Positions 33,946 through 45,480 of a stretch of 64,000 nt of DNA are shown here, in pieces; positions within the stretch are counted from its first letter, which is position 1, and each line of letters starts with the position of its first letter. The DNA comes from Eucommia ulmoides (taxonomy: Eukaryota; Streptophyta; Magnoliopsida; Garryales; Eucommiaceae). Below the pieces are notes generated by a model that made no database searches, had not been told where the DNA came from, and saw nothing but the letters and a program-made list of their open reading frames with translations. The DNA lies in NCBI GenBank assembly GCA_016647705.1, contig CM028339.1, positions 18,494,803-18,558,802 on the forward strand, written 5' to 3'. The translations under genes were made by a program, and so were the position numbers.

Positions 33946-34977
33946 ATATTTATTTATTTTTAATTTTTTTTCATTTTTTTAAACTCATAGATTCTTTTGA
34001 GGGGAGAATTTGGGATAGACTCTCATCTGTGTCCAGCCGGCCTAAGGTGGCACGGTCGGACAGGGGGAGCCAGATTAGACGACGCCGGGCCGAGGAGATG
34101 TGGTGAAATTTCTAGATGACACTCCTGGACGACGTTCTTAGAAAATATCGTTACTGGACCCTGTCGGCTAGGCGTGACACGACAGGGCGGTGTCCGTCAC
34201 AACTGGTAGTTCCAGTTACGAAGCATTAAGGCTGAACCTCAAGATGGTGCCACGCACAAGGACGACGAGGCGGACAGTGCTGACGAGGGCCCCCCGAGGA
34301 GGCTGAGATTAAATCCACTTCCCCTCGCACGAACGCCCCTCACAACAAGGGTAGAGAGGACTAAGCTCGGACCATCGCCTTTTTAGGACTTAGGATTTTG
34401 TAGACTTCTTTTCGCTTATTCCTGTTTTTCTGCGCGCGAGCGTGTAAGCTTTTAAGCGGCATTACCAGGGTACTTCAGAGTCTACTCTTTTTTCTTGATG
34501 TTTTCGTCAAGCTGCTTTTCTGCTTGATCCTGTTTTCAGGGTTGTAAAATTTTAAAAATTTTGTTGAAAGCCCAGGGCCATGGACCACTAGCCCCCCAGT
34601 CCGAGATACGAGCTGATTGCAAGGAAATCATGTTGTGGACTTAGGAGAAGGGTTTTCCAGGGTGCCTGGTCCTCTCGGTCCGCAAGTGCGCAACACGTTG
34701 GTTGGACCCCATGGCCGGTCATCGAGGAGTTCTCCGTAGTCAGGCTCATTCAAGAACCCTTTCAGGTTATCTCCATTTAGTCCATGCAGGAGCACCTTCC
34801 CTTTTAGAACGTCGGACTCATTGTCGATTGGTAGGGAGAAGTACTTGGCTGCAGGCCCTTAGACCCGATCAATGCCCCGCCCTTGGTGGATGACCTTGGT
34901 CTATCCCCGGGTACGGACTATTAACTTTCGGAGAGTGTCTGGTTGTCACCCTCGATGCTGAGCACCGAGATGAGGCT
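33946..34977 (-). other. LARD1 interior, no gene recognised
   Basis: Moderate GC content. Short frames on both strands show no recognisable domain. No repeat structure seen except the first decayed units of the following array. Confidence 0.5.
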
Positions 34978-35420
34978 TGTGGAGAGTTACTCATGACGCT
35001 GAGAGTCGGGATGTTAGGTGGAGAATTATCTGCGACCCAGGGGTTCAGAATACAACCGTGGAGAATCATTCATGACGTTGAGAGCCAGGACACGGCTCAG
35101 GGGGTTGGAATCTAGCCGTGGAGAATCACTCGCGACACTGACAGTCAAGATATGACTCAGGGGATCGGAATGCAACTGTGGAGAATCACTCGCGACGCTG
35201 AGAGCCAAGATACAGCTCAAGGGGTCGGAATGCAGCTGTGGAGAATCACTCTTAACGCCGAGAATCAGGATATGACTCAGGGGGTCAGAATGTAACCATG
35301 GAGAATCACTCGAGATGCCGAGAGCCAAGATACGACTCAGGAGGTTGGAATGCAGCCGTGGAGAACCACTCGCGACGCCGGAGTCGAGACACAGATCTGT
35401 AGAATCATCCGTGACTTAGG
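34978..35420. repeat. 60-bp tandem repeat array
   Basis: Six well-preserved units between 35,041 and 35,400 repeat at exactly 60 bp, each with GTGGAGAATCA[CT]TC, GAGAGCCA[AG]GA and CTCAGGGGGT; degraded units lie on both sides. Because 60 is divisible by three, one minus-strand frame stays open for 100 codons as a 20-residue repeat (SDSPQLHSDPLSHIL). That may be chance. Confidence 0.9.
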
Positions 35421-35838
35421 CTGTCGGAATACTATTGTTGGAGACAGGCTGGAGGGTGCTCGTCTCCATTTCTAGTAGGATGGAGGACTGCTCGTCTTTG
35501 CCTTTGAGTTGCAAGCTCACAGTTGGCCATGGCTTGGACGCCGTGGTAGCGTGAGTATGGCGGGTAGACTCCTCGCCCCTCCCACGATGGGCCCTCAGGT
35601 CGAAACTTACTACGTGGCTAGGAAGCTGGGCCCAATGGTGGCCCTGGTCAGTCCCTTGCACCATGTATTCATGGAGAATGGGAGCTTGACGTGGCCAGAG
35701 GGGCCTCTCCAGTCCGGTAGCCCCAGTATAGCAAGGTGGAGGGCGGCCCTCGGGCACAAGCCCATTCGAAGATTCCACATGAGCATCGTGATCTTGGGGT
35801 CAGTCCTTGGGCCCTACAGTCTGGAGAGATAGTTTCCC

Positions 35839-36066
35839 CTAGGCGGGGGTTAATAGTAGGGACGTGAGGAGGAGCTGTACATACGACTTGAACTCTTGCA
35901 GTTGGCATTCAAGGAGATCAACCCGAGAAGCATCCACAACTCCTGAGGTTTGTCTCCCTAGCCCCAGGTGGCAGAGTTGATGGTCCTGCCTGACCATGGG
36001 GGGGTCGTTATCCTTATTGGTGGGTGTTGGGGGTATGCAGTTGGATTGTTCGACATGTCTTCTCAT
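35839..36066 (-). pseudogene. Possible gag start of LARD1
   Basis: A 75-codon frame beginning MRRHVEQSN about 110 bp after the primer site, the expected place for gag. It has a Pro/Asn-rich start and then VDASRVDLLECQLQEFKSYV, a helical stretch. No Retrotrans_gag core follows, so if this is gag only the N-terminus remains. Recognition rests mainly on position. Confidence 0.35.
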
Positions 36067-36157
36067 TTTTCTGTTTTGTGTCTATCTAACTGGACCTTGT
36101 GATTACTCAAGCTTAGCTGAGCAGAGAGCAATGATCAGGGGAAGGATTTTTGCTCGG

Positions 36158-36175
36158 TTCCCACAGACGGCACCA
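36158..36175 (-). promoter_or_regulatory. Primer binding site of LARD1
   Basis: The minus strand reads TGGTGCCGTCTGTGGGAA three bases after the 5' LTR. Very similar sites (TGGCGCCGTCTGTGGGAA) are common in plant Ty3 elements of the Tat/RIRE2 type. Confidence 0.8.
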
Positions 36176-36178
36176 AAC

Positions 36179-36950
36179 TGTTGGTGCATAAAACTCATAC
36201 ACACCTCGAGTATGGTCCAGTCAGATGACAGGTGGGTTCTCTTGCTGAGGTGGAGTCGTCGGTTGAAAAGTCCTCGCATGAGCTATGCTGGATCCTAGGA
36301 GGACTGACCTTTTATGTTTAGAGTCCTGCTCCTCAGAGAGTGTACCTGCAGAAGGCTCAGACCGTGGTTTGTCCCGGTAAAGCCCCTCCGGCGTGGTAAT
36401 CAGTGCTTAGAGAGAAAATATACAGGATATAGTAAGCAAACAAATGAACTCGCATGTAATGTAAGTCAGGAGAGAAAATATACAGGCGTTGGAGTTGATT
36501 AGTCGAGCCTAAACACGATTAATTAGTCGAAACCCTGTGTTTAGCCGATAATCCGGAGTGTTTAGGAGATAATCGTTGGGCTTGGGCTTTTTGGCCCATT
36601 TAGCGAAGCCCGCGGGTCTTTGTCAGACCTGCGGCGGTGAGCTGGTGGAGGAGAGAGGAGATCCATGGAGTCCTAGAGAAGAAACAAGGTGAAAATGGGA
36701 GCCGGTCGAGGTGAACGATTGAGTCCCTAAAACTGATCGTCGAGGGCACGGCGTAGAGCTCAGAGCGGCACGTCCCTGTGGGGCTCCTCGCTTCTCCCTG
36801 GGTGCAAATGAGATTCCAGGGAGAAGCTATAGTCAGTATACGCTCCAGCGTAGAGTTGTGGATTCTGGAATACGTCCCTGTCATTGCGAGGGTTGACATA
36901 TGGCTGGGTCCCATGTGCTAACTTAGAGGTGCCCAAAAATACCCTCATCA
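36179..36950 (-). repeat. 5' LTR of LARD1, promoter segment replaced
   Basis: Partner of 32,349-33,145. At about 36,468-36,486 the TATA-bearing segment is missing. In its place is a second copy of AGAGAAAATATACAGG, which also occurs at 36,411-36,426. Confidence 0.9.
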
Positions 36951-36955
36951 TAAAT

Positions 36956-37376
36956 GAATTTTAATTTTTTTAAAAAATCGAGTTGATGTGATATTTAAAG
37001 GAAATGTTTTATACTTAAAAAGAGATTAAATAAGTTTTAATTTTTAAAAGTTGATTAAATGAGCTTATTATTATGTTTGCCTAGACTAAGTTACTTGTGT
37101 TCCCTAAATTTGTTTTTGAAGATGACAAAAGGGGGGGGGGGGGAATTAGTGATGTTTTATTAAGGGGGAGTATTCTAAAACTGTGTTTTAATCAAAAGGG
37201 AGAAAATTAAAAAAAAGTGTGCTTTATTGAGTATTTTTAAATTATGCATTATTAAAATCTTCATTATGATAATTTAACGAGTTAAAGAACCTGTCCTCGG
37301 ATTCAAGGGGAGTGTGGTTATATTTTATTTTGAAGAAAATGTCAAAGTTAATTGTCATCATCAAAAAGAGGGAGAT
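36956..37376 (+). other. 3' internal region of the plus-strand pol-less element
   Basis: Non-coding continuation after LARD1. It includes a run of 12 G (about 37,132-37,143) and a polypurine tract AAAAAGAGGGAGATT next to the LTR. The segment TCCTCGGATTC and its neighbours match the region beyond the 3' LTR of the minus-strand copy. Confidence 0.7.
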
Positions 37377-39439
37377 TGTTGATCCTAAGATTTTGATGAG
37401 CAATTAAGTATTGATGTTTTGGTGCAACTAATGTTTACTTAAGTGTTTCAGAGATTTAAAGTTACAGTGATGAAGACGTCAAATTGAATGGATGCTAAAT
37501 GGAGATATTAAGATGATGAAGAGGAATTAAGAGTTTGAAAAAATTAGAAAAAACAATCCAGGTAAATCTTAACACTGAATATCCCATTTAGGAATACACA
37601 CATGACACAAAATGAATTTTATCTTTTATTTGTGTTTTGGTTAAGTGAATTATTTGCTTCTATGTGAATTGAAAACAAATAATCTTGAATGACTAAAATG
37701 AAATATAAGAATATTAGTGGAGCTTATTTAAGAGAGAAAATAGATAAAGGGGCAAAATCGTAAAAGAAAGTGAGTAAAAAACGAGATCATAGAAAAGATC
37801 TAGAAGAGAGAAGTCAATTGAGGAGTCGACTGGCTAATGGTGGCTGAACTCTCTGAATCGAAGAGTCGACTGATAGGTCGATCGGTGAAAACAAATGAAC
37901 TCTCTAAATTGAAGAGTCGACCGAGCGATCGACCGATGAACTGCATGGGCTACTTCCAGTATCTTTCAGTCGACTGGGTAGTCGACCGAACGCGTAGTTT
38001 CAAGATACTGTTTGATACGAGTTTAAATCCAAAAGTAGTCATTTTTTGTTAGGATTTGAGAGAGATTTCTGAGATATTCTCTATATTTAAGATACGGTTT
38101 ATATACTAATTAAATCATTTCAATATGGTTCATTAAATATTAATGTTTCTCAATTTGATACTTAAAATAGATTCTATACTTATTTATTTTGATTGAGAAA
38201 TACTTTGGGGTTTAATTGAGTGTTTTGAAAGTTGTTATTAAGTGAAATTGAACCTAAATGAAGTCCTTATGTTATAAGGGGTCTAGAAGAGCTTTTTATT
38301 GTCACGACACTTGTAAACTAACCATTAGAAGGCTGATTACATGTTCCTTTAAATAGACCTCCGAATTTCATTAAAGAAGTGAATCATTCTAAGAGAGTTA
38401 ATAATTCTATATTATTTTGAGAGATATTTTATAAGAGTTAGTATTCTACGTTATTGTGAGCTATTCTAAGAGTGATTCTGATAATTAATTGTGATCTATT
38501 CTTGCTGATACCAGATTTGAAGCTATACTGTTCTAATCATTATTCCTATGGATTCCAGGTGAGGTCTTTCCATATTGTTTATTGTTTATTATTTTATATT
38601 TTAGAAATTGATCTTAGAAATTATTTTTGATTTTTGAAGAAAACATTCTTTCAAATAATTTCTCGAATTTGATTACGTACTCCAATTTGCTACCCATATT
38701 CTTGTTAAAATCAGATTTCTGTATCTCACATATTTCTATCACTAGTTGGGATATTAATTGAGTTTTTATTTATTTGGGGTGGTAGAAGCTCCGAGTGAGA
38801 TTTAATACTTATCAATTTTTGTATTGGTTAGTTATGACGGGTTAAATATCATTTGGAATATTTAATCAAGGGTAGCTGGGTTTCAGTCTCTTCTTGTAAA
38901 GAGATTGAGGTATTAATTCTTCCTAAATAAAATTAGTGTGAGTGATTTGTAAAGGTTTCATCCTTACCTGTGAAAAGGATAGTTGGAGTGTTTTTTGGGT
39001 AAGGTTTTGATTTTTGAGCCTCAGTATTAAAAAGAATTAGGTTATTCTTTAGCTTGTAAAAAGTAAAGGTTCTTCCTTAGCTTGAGAAAATGAAATTGTA
39101 AAGCTTGATTCTGAGTCTGTAAAAGAATCGGTGTGCGGGTTTGGTTCCTATCTTTAAAGGGATCTTAGTTTTAGCGGGTGCGACCTCTGTGGAGCTTGGG
39201 GGGACTGGATTAGCCAAGAGTAGCTTGGTGAACCAGTATAAATATTTTGTGTGTTGCATTATTATTTTGCTATTTTTGTTATTTGGGTGTGCACTCAGAT
39301 TGATCATATTATTCCGCTGTGTTATAAAGATAATAATTAATTTAGATTTAAAATTAATTATTTGATTTATCAAGTTTTATTATGATATATTTTTAATTAC
39401 CCAATTCATCCCCCTCTTGGGTATTCTACTGGGCCAACA
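37377..39439 (+). repeat. 3' LTR of the plus-strand pol-less element
   Basis: Partner of 26,741-28,819, differing by scattered substitutions and a short deletion within the TCGACC cluster (37,815-37,995). Confidence 0.85.
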
Positions 39440-39444
39440 ATGGC

Positions 39445-40112
39445 GTTAGTAAATTATTTCAATTTTGTGGAGCTCAGGTCGTCATGTCTTCTAGGAGACC
39501 TTGTTTGAAAAAGGCTACTATGTGCCTCGCTGCTGGGTAGAGATAGCACGTTAGGGCATCAGTAATTTTTTTCAATTTTGTGGATCTCCACCTATCATGT
39601 CTTCTAGGTGACACTCCTGATGAGTAGATTTCTAAATGACAGTTTTCGAACCGTTAACATATTTTGGGGGACCAATTTGAGAAGGTCCCCCATGTGCCTG
39701 CGTGCCAGGCAGAGATAGCATGTCAGAGCATTAGTAAATTTTCTCAATTTTGTGGAGTTCAAGCCGTTACGTCTTCTTGGTGAATAGATTTGGGGTGAAC
39801 CCTTGGCGGGCAAAATTTTGAACGACACTTTTTAAACCATTAGTAAACAATCTTTCGATTGAAGAAATTCTAGGTGACAACTCCTGATAGGCAGAGTCCT
39901 AAACGGTGCTTTTCAAATCATTAATGAATCTCGGACACAGGTTAGCCTTCACCGTAGAGAAAGAGACAAAAGCGAATTCCAAGAGGGTACGCGTCATTAA
40001 CGGGCATGGCAGTCGGGCAAGAACAACCCTCGAGGGTACAGGGGGCATAGGGCGGCTGGCCCGTTGGCCTATCAACCCGCACAGTTGGCCTGCAGCCGCT
40101 GGCTAGAGCTAC
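39445..40112 (-). repeat. LARD2 internal region, part 2
   Basis: Resumes the 176-bp repeat pattern (AGAGATAGCA at about 39,538 and 39,714). It then runs into sequence resembling LARD1 near 33,640 (GGCCTTCACTGTAGA against AGCCTTCACCGTAGA). It ends where the Ogre-type LTR begins. Confidence 0.65.
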
Positions 40113-40436
40113 TTTGCACCCTTGTTTGATGATTATTCCCCCACTAAAGCTTTGACCATTACTTTACCTTGAAGTTTAACCATTATTTCAAGCTTGATCA
40201 CCGCCTCAATATGATTTACACCCTTGAAGCTTGAGCTCATCACTTTGACATATTTGCACCCTTTAGTCTTGGCCATTGTTCTGACACTTTCCATCCTCTA
40301 ATCTTGGCTATTGTTTTGGCACTTTGCACCCCTCAAGCTTTGAGGGGATATTCCTTAACAACTTTGCCTAGGCCAAACACCCTCCAAGGAAGAGGTTGGG
40401 ATAACCTGCGCAGATATAAATGCGCAGGCTCCCAGC

Positions 40437-40445
40437 CTATAAATA
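40437..40445 (+). promoter_or_regulatory. TATA box of the Ogre/Tat LTR
   Basis: CTATAAATA preceded by a GC-rich stretch with GCGCAG; the same order occurs in the inverted LTR at 63,603-63,611. Confidence 0.6.
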
Positions 40446-41135
40446 GGGGTGCTGGGGTCTTCATTTTTTCAAGTCTTGAATGCTTATTTTCTGTCTCTAA
40501 AACTCAAGCCTAGTCTCGGGTGCTAGGCTTTTTTAGCATATCTCTTGAATAATACACTGTTATTTTGCTGAAATCTGGTCCCGAAGGTTGATCTTGAGGT
40601 TCTTGGAGTAAGAACTCAATAGAAAGATGGACACTGATCGAGGATCAACCAAGAAGATCAAAGAGGAAAATGAGATAATCACTTAGGGAAGACTACATCC
40701 CCTAAGTAGGTATGTTTTCTTCAAAACCCACTTTAATCTTGGTTTAATCTGCGTATGTTTCTTGTACATAGCATAATCATGTAGTTCATACACTTTAATT
40801 TCATGTACATAACACATAGAACCCATAAACAACCGAACAAACACTTAATTTTTGTTATAACAACCAAACTATGTCTAAATCATTCCAAGAACATTCAAGA
40901 GCATCAAATAATCCAAGAACGTGTCAAGAACATGTGAGGATTCAAATAAAACTTATCATGAGTTGTGCATACTCTCTACAATTCTTTCAAGAACTTTAAA
41001 CCGACTCTTTACTAATTGTTAAAACTAACTATAACTACTAATAACTAGATTTACTTTATGCTAAACGTCAAGATCGTAGCCAGGTTGGCTTGTGGACTGG
41101 ATACACACACAGACACACACACACACACATACTCC

Positions 41136-41468
41136 ACCGATAGACCCTTGTGGCTAAGAACTCGGGATAAATGGAGGGCCTTCATTCCTTCGGGGATATG
41201 TGTGATTCTTCTTCAGAAACCCTCTCGTTTTCCTTAGTTACGAGTAGGACCAACATAAATATACGATATTTCTTTTTATTCTTAACTAACAACTCACACT
41301 ATACCGACAGACCCTTGTGGCTAAGAACTCGGGATAAAGGGAGGGCCTCTATTCCTTCGGGGATATGTGTGATTCTTCTTCAAAAACCTTCCCGTTTTCC
41401 TTAGTTACGAGGACGAGTAACATATATACGATATTTGTTTATTTATTTTTAACTAACAACTCACACAC
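41136..41468 (+). repeat. 167-bp tandem duplication in the LTR
   Basis: Two copies of a unit starting ACCGA[TC]AGACCCTTGTGG. The inverted LTR has one copy (about 62,700-62,830). A CA/ACAC microsatellite precedes it (about 41,104-41,128). Confidence 0.85.
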
Positions 41469-41730
41469 TAACACTAATTAATCCAAACAAAAGAGTTCGA
41501 TTAAGGTGTTTTTAACTAAATCAAAGAGGTGATGTACATGTCATGTTGTGATTCAGGTTGTTCACAACTTAAAAACAATTTATAAATGATTAAGGTTGCA
41601 ATTCATGTTGTTCACAACTAAAACAAACTATAACCAGACTAGTTTTAACTAAAACAAACCCGTTTTATAACTAAAACCAGACCAATTTTCAATTAAACCA
41701 ACCCAACCTACCAGTTTCAACTTAATAAGG

Positions 41731-42030
41731 ATGAACTACGTTTGATCTGATCTTTGGTAATTCTCCAAAGTACGTAGGCAACCCACATTCGGGTTCGGTC
41801 ACCTTAAACAATAAAAATCAATTTTTACCTAAACTAAAATGAATTACGTGATGACCTAATTTTTGGTTACCCGCCAAAATACATAGGCAATGCACATAAG
41901 GGTTTGGTCACCTTTAATAAAATAAACCATATAGTTTTAACCTTAACGCAAACAAACTACGTGATGACCTGATATTCAGTTACTACCCAAAGTACGTAGG
42001 CAACCCACGTGCGGGTTCGGCCGCATATCC
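41731..42030 (+). repeat. Three tandem units of 108-113 bp in the LTR
   Basis: Units start at about 41,731, 41,839 and 41,952, each with AAA[GA]TAC[GA]TAGGCAA and a GGGTT[CT]GG[TC]C block. The inverted LTR shows a matching array at about 62,095-62,400. Confidence 0.8.
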
Positions 42031-42768
42031 AAATAATTTAGTATTAGTTTGTATTTCATATAGCGTGCATATTTATATTCCTGTCTCTTGTAAACTGTTA
42101 TTGGGTTATCGTTGCCTAGAATAATATAGTATATTATAGTATAGTATAATATTTACTACTTTCATTATGATAAAAACACAAAAATATTTTTGTTTCTAGT
42201 TTTAGTTACATAATAGATGACCTTTACCGCTTACATCATGATAAAATACACAAAAAGAGAAAAACTTTTAAAAAGGGAATTATTTTTATTTAGGTAAATC
42301 AAAGAAAACTATTTGGATATGTTTAAGAGTGAATATCTATTTAGACCAAGGAATAGTTTACAAACGAGTGTCTTGGGGGTGCGTATATCCTTCCCCAAGC
42401 ATAACTGACTCCCGAACTTAAAGAATATCTCTGGTACACAGACCTTTGGAAGTCAAAACACAGGCCATTTTAAAAGGAAAAATGAATTTCTAAAATCTCG
42501 ATGACCTAGCACACCATTTAACCCCATGCTAGGTGGCGACTTCGTTTTTAACAGAAAATCTCAGCCCAAGAAGTTTTTTAAAATCGATGCTTAGAAAATC
42601 TCTTGAAAAACTATTTTCCAAATAAACGGATTTGGACGACTTAGAGAGGAAGAGATGAAACCTGTTTTCATCTTCTTCTCGATTCTCTACTTCTTCCACT
42701 ATCAAAATCCAGGTTGTGTCGAACAAGTTGATAAAAAGTTTAATGAACTAAGACAACGACCTTAGGGG

Positions 42769-44350
42769 ATGTCTGTTCCCCCGTCGAGTGGAACTCCCGT
42801 GACTTAATCGTCGAATGGAAACTCTCTAAGTTCCAAGGTAGAGAATTCAGTGCCAAAACTAAGCCCTATTGGCCCGAACTTCGTGATGCCAATGTACTAT
42901 GGACCTCAGATGGGTCCTCATCCCTTAGCCTATGGAGCATAGACATATCCCAGCTAAAGGCATATCTATCAGCCCTCACCCGAAGGCCTGACCCCCTCTA
43001 CACCTCAGATCCTCATTCACCCGGAGAGAGTCGTTGCTCCACCTAACGATCTGAATGCTAATCAATCGGCCCCTGCCATTGAAACTGAAAATAGGGAAGA
43101 AGATGGACCCCCTCTAGCTTGGGTTTTAAAAATGGAAAAATAGAGAGAACCATAGAAGAATTAAAAAGGGATAAGCCATCCAAAAAAAGCGACGTACAAG
43201 GAGTTATCAGCACCGTCCCGATTGGTGTATCCTAAAAACTTCGTAGTTTTGAAGTTCACAAAGTATGACAGTACTGGCCCCTCTAGAATGGCATGTCAAC
43301 ATCTACAAGGAGGAGTTGAGAGTTCATGCTCGGAACGAAGACCTTTGTCTAAAGATGTTTTGGTGATCGCTGAAAGGATCAACTCTTAGCTGGTACATGA
43401 CCCTATACCTATTGTAGATCAAGACCTTTAAGGATCTAGTAAAGGTATTTTGTGAGTAGTATATGTATAATAAGAATGCCGCGCCAGACCGTAATAGCCT
43501 GTACTAGATACTGAGGAAAAATGTGAGATCTTCTTGAGGTACACTACTCGCTGGAAGAAAGAGACTGCTAAAGTTGTCCCTAGTCCTAAGAGGCTCAGTT
43601 AAAAATATTCAAGTCAATTCAAACGCTGTCCTTCTATCAGGGCCTTTTGAGCATAGTGATTGCTTCCTTCGACGATGCGATCAAGCAAGCAGAGATGATA
43701 GAGGAAAGAGTAAGGAACGAAAAGATCGAAGTTGCCTCATCATATTCGATGAAAAGGTTAGCTCTGCCAAAGAAGAAAGAGAAAAAAGTGGTTGTCATCG
43801 TTTCTCCTCGGAAAACCCTTTACCAAAACAACCCCTAAGCTTTCTATTCCCAAAACTACCCGAAACAAAACAACCAATACCACACCATCTCCCTCAAAAT
43901 TTCCAGAACCAATATTACCCCCAAAACCAGCCATATTCCCAAAGTCGTCCCTGCTATTACTAGAACGTACCTTTCCCTTATCAAAACCATACTCCCCAAT
44001 ATTATCCCTAAGCTTACCAAACACCCGCTTACCATTCATATAGGTCAAACCAGAACCTTCCAGCTCTAATTCCTAACCATACCCTAAATCCAGGAACCCA
44101 ATACCACCTGAGTTATCCACCTTGTGTTACTAGGGGGAACTTTCAAAATGATGAAAAATAAATGCTAGACTTTCCGATCTCAATTATTGAGCTATACAAG
44201 AGTTGTTTGAAATAGGGAATGGTAGCACATCTTCCATCCTACGAGGCTAAGACTGGAAGTAAAGCCGCTTCTTCGAATAATTTTTGTAAGTACTACTTGG
44301 GAGTAAGATGACATACAACTGAGTAGTGCTTTTAGCTAAAAGAAAAGATC
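42769..44350 (+). pseudogene. gag: Ogre/Tat gag, decayed
   Basis: A start MSVPPSSGTP at 42,769 leads a proline-rich N-terminus (FVMPMYYGPQMGPHP). The gag core follows: YPKNFVVLKFTKYD (about 43,220), LSWYMTLYL and IKTFKDLVK (about 43,390-43,440), then FDDAIKQAEMIEERVRN (about 43,668). The C-terminal part is Pro/Gln/Asn-rich. A broken zinc finger, CKYYLGVR, stop, HTTE, stop, C, lies near 44,290. Stops and at least two frameshifts abolish translation. Gag would form the particle and bind RNA. Confidence 0.7.
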
Positions 44351-44899
44351 TGGGAGTTTATACGAACATGTGCCATCATATTTCCTAAAAAGCCTGAGAT
44401 CGATTTACCAAACCATCAACAGAATCTGCTACCTGAACATGCCCCCTCAGAAAGTTGCATCAATCTAATTTCCACGGAGGAGGTTGAGTAAGAAGTAGTT
44501 GTGATCGATATAGGCGATATTTGTTTACACCCTGAGGTTCTTGACGGAGGGTTCGAATTGTATCTAGAAAAGGTCACCGAAACGCTGGATAAATCTTTGG
44601 TCCTATCTTTTTTGATTTAAAAAACCAATGAAAAATCTCAATAAGTTCTCGTGGAATTACAAGATTGTTGCTAAAACTGGAGAATGAGAGGAATTGCCAA
44701 TCTTAGTAAGGAAAACAGGCTAAATCACTCAATCTGGGAAGGTGTACATACTGCAAGATTTGATCAGGGTTCCTGTGAGAGAACTAAAATAAACTCTAAA
44801 AAATCTGATGTTAGAACATGAGGCTCAAAACTTTCTAAAGGTGATAAAGAATTCTAACTACAAGATAGTAGAGCAATTCAGTAAAGCGCCGGCATAATT

Positions 44900-45480
44900 C
44901 TCGATACTCTCACTACTTCTGTCCTCGGAAGTATATAGATAGACACTGCTGAAAGTCCTGAATGAAGCTCATTTGCCAAGCATGATCCCTCCAAAGAAAT
45001 TTATCACCCTAGTCAAGCAAGTCCTAGGATCTATCACCATCATCTTTACCGATGGAGAGATTGACAAAGATAGAACGGGTCATAACAAGTCGCTGAATAT
45101 TAAAGTTGACAGCCACGGGATGTTCATAACTCGAGTACTGATTGATAATGAATAAACGCTAAATATCTGTCTTTTGTCAATACTGGAAGAAATAAGGATC
45201 GATCTATCATAGATTCGACCATAAAAAATGGTTATCAGGGCATTTAATGGGTCTAGGAGAGATAGCGTCAAAGAGATTGACTTGCCAATTGAAATTGGCC
45301 TGATCCAGTTCAACATGAAATTCCAAGTGCTTGACATATCTGCTTCGTACCATCTGTTGTTGGGGAGGTCGTGGATCCACAATACCGGGGCAGTGCCTTC
45401 GTCGCTACACTAGAAGATCAAATTTATCGTTAACGACACGTTGTATGTGATCAATGCCGATTCGGATGTCATACCTTTTT
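44900..45480 (+). pseudogene. Ogre/Tat protease region, decayed
   Basis: Frame MPSMIPPKKFITLVKQVL, then NIKVDSHGMFITRVLIDNE, where the aspartate motif of relatives (VLVDNGS-like) has become IDNE. Downstream are VIRAFNGSRRD, IDLPIEIG and LLGRSWIHNTGAVPSSLHQ (about 45,228-45,420), the conserved end of this protease type. Several stops intervene. It would process the polyprotein if intact. Confidence 0.7.

Larger units (their letters stand above)
32349..36950 (-). mobile_element. LARD1: non-autonomous LTR element
   Basis: LTRs of 797 and 772 bp, perfect duplication TAAAT (32,344-32,348 and 36,951-36,955), primer site beside the right LTR and polypurine tract (GGGGGGCAAC on the minus strand) beside the left. 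The 3.0-kb interior is GC-rich compared with its surroundings. It has only a short gag-start-like frame, tandem repeats and hairpins, so it must use proteins of a relative. It sits in the plus-strand pol-less element. Confidence 0.9.
26741..39439 (+). mobile_element. Pol-less LTR element with gag and a second large frame
   Basis: LTRs 26,741-28,819 and 37,377-39,439, initiator-Met-tRNA primer site, polypurine tract and a perfect target duplication ATGGC (26,736-26,740 and 39,440-39,444) define a complete insertion into LARD2. Coding content is a gag (28,870-30,284) and a 432-codon frame (30,848-32,143). No protease, integrase, RT or RNase H was found in the 4 kb of internal sequence outside the nested LARD1. 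Movement would need enzymes from another element. It is the same family as 13,840-22,749. Confidence 0.85.
24791..40112 (-). mobile_element. LARD2: large non-coding LTR element, incomplete
   Basis: One LTR (24,791-26,186) with a polypurine tract at 26,187-26,201 (GGGGCAAC on the minus strand) fixes a minus orientation. The internal part is 26,187-26,740, continuing at 39,445 after the inserted pol-less element. It then ends about 40,112, where an Ogre-type LTR begins. The 5' LTR and primer site are not in the window. No gag-pol is recognisable. Its LTR and internal sequence resemble LARD1 at a distance. Confidence 0.7.
40123..42716 (+). repeat. 5' LTR of the Ogre/Tat-type element
   Basis: Aligns in inverse orientation with 61,490-63,809 from the TATA box to the end (ATCAAAATCCAGG). 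The U3 parts differ, so the exact start (TGTTTGATG) is approximate. Confidence 0.7.

Noticed and set aside
34978-35420. CRISPR-like regular repeats
   Set aside because: Units are contiguous with no unique spacers, and the context is a plant retroelement. The same holds for 60,349-60,803.
35416-35908. Overlapping frames of 79-120 codons on both strands
   Set aside because: They lie in the GC-rich non-coding interior of LARD1, overlap each other in several frames and show no domain.
37132-37143. Run of 12 G as a functional G-rich element
   Set aside because: Isolated homopolymer beside a gag-only retroelement; it may be a slippage product or a sequencing artefact.
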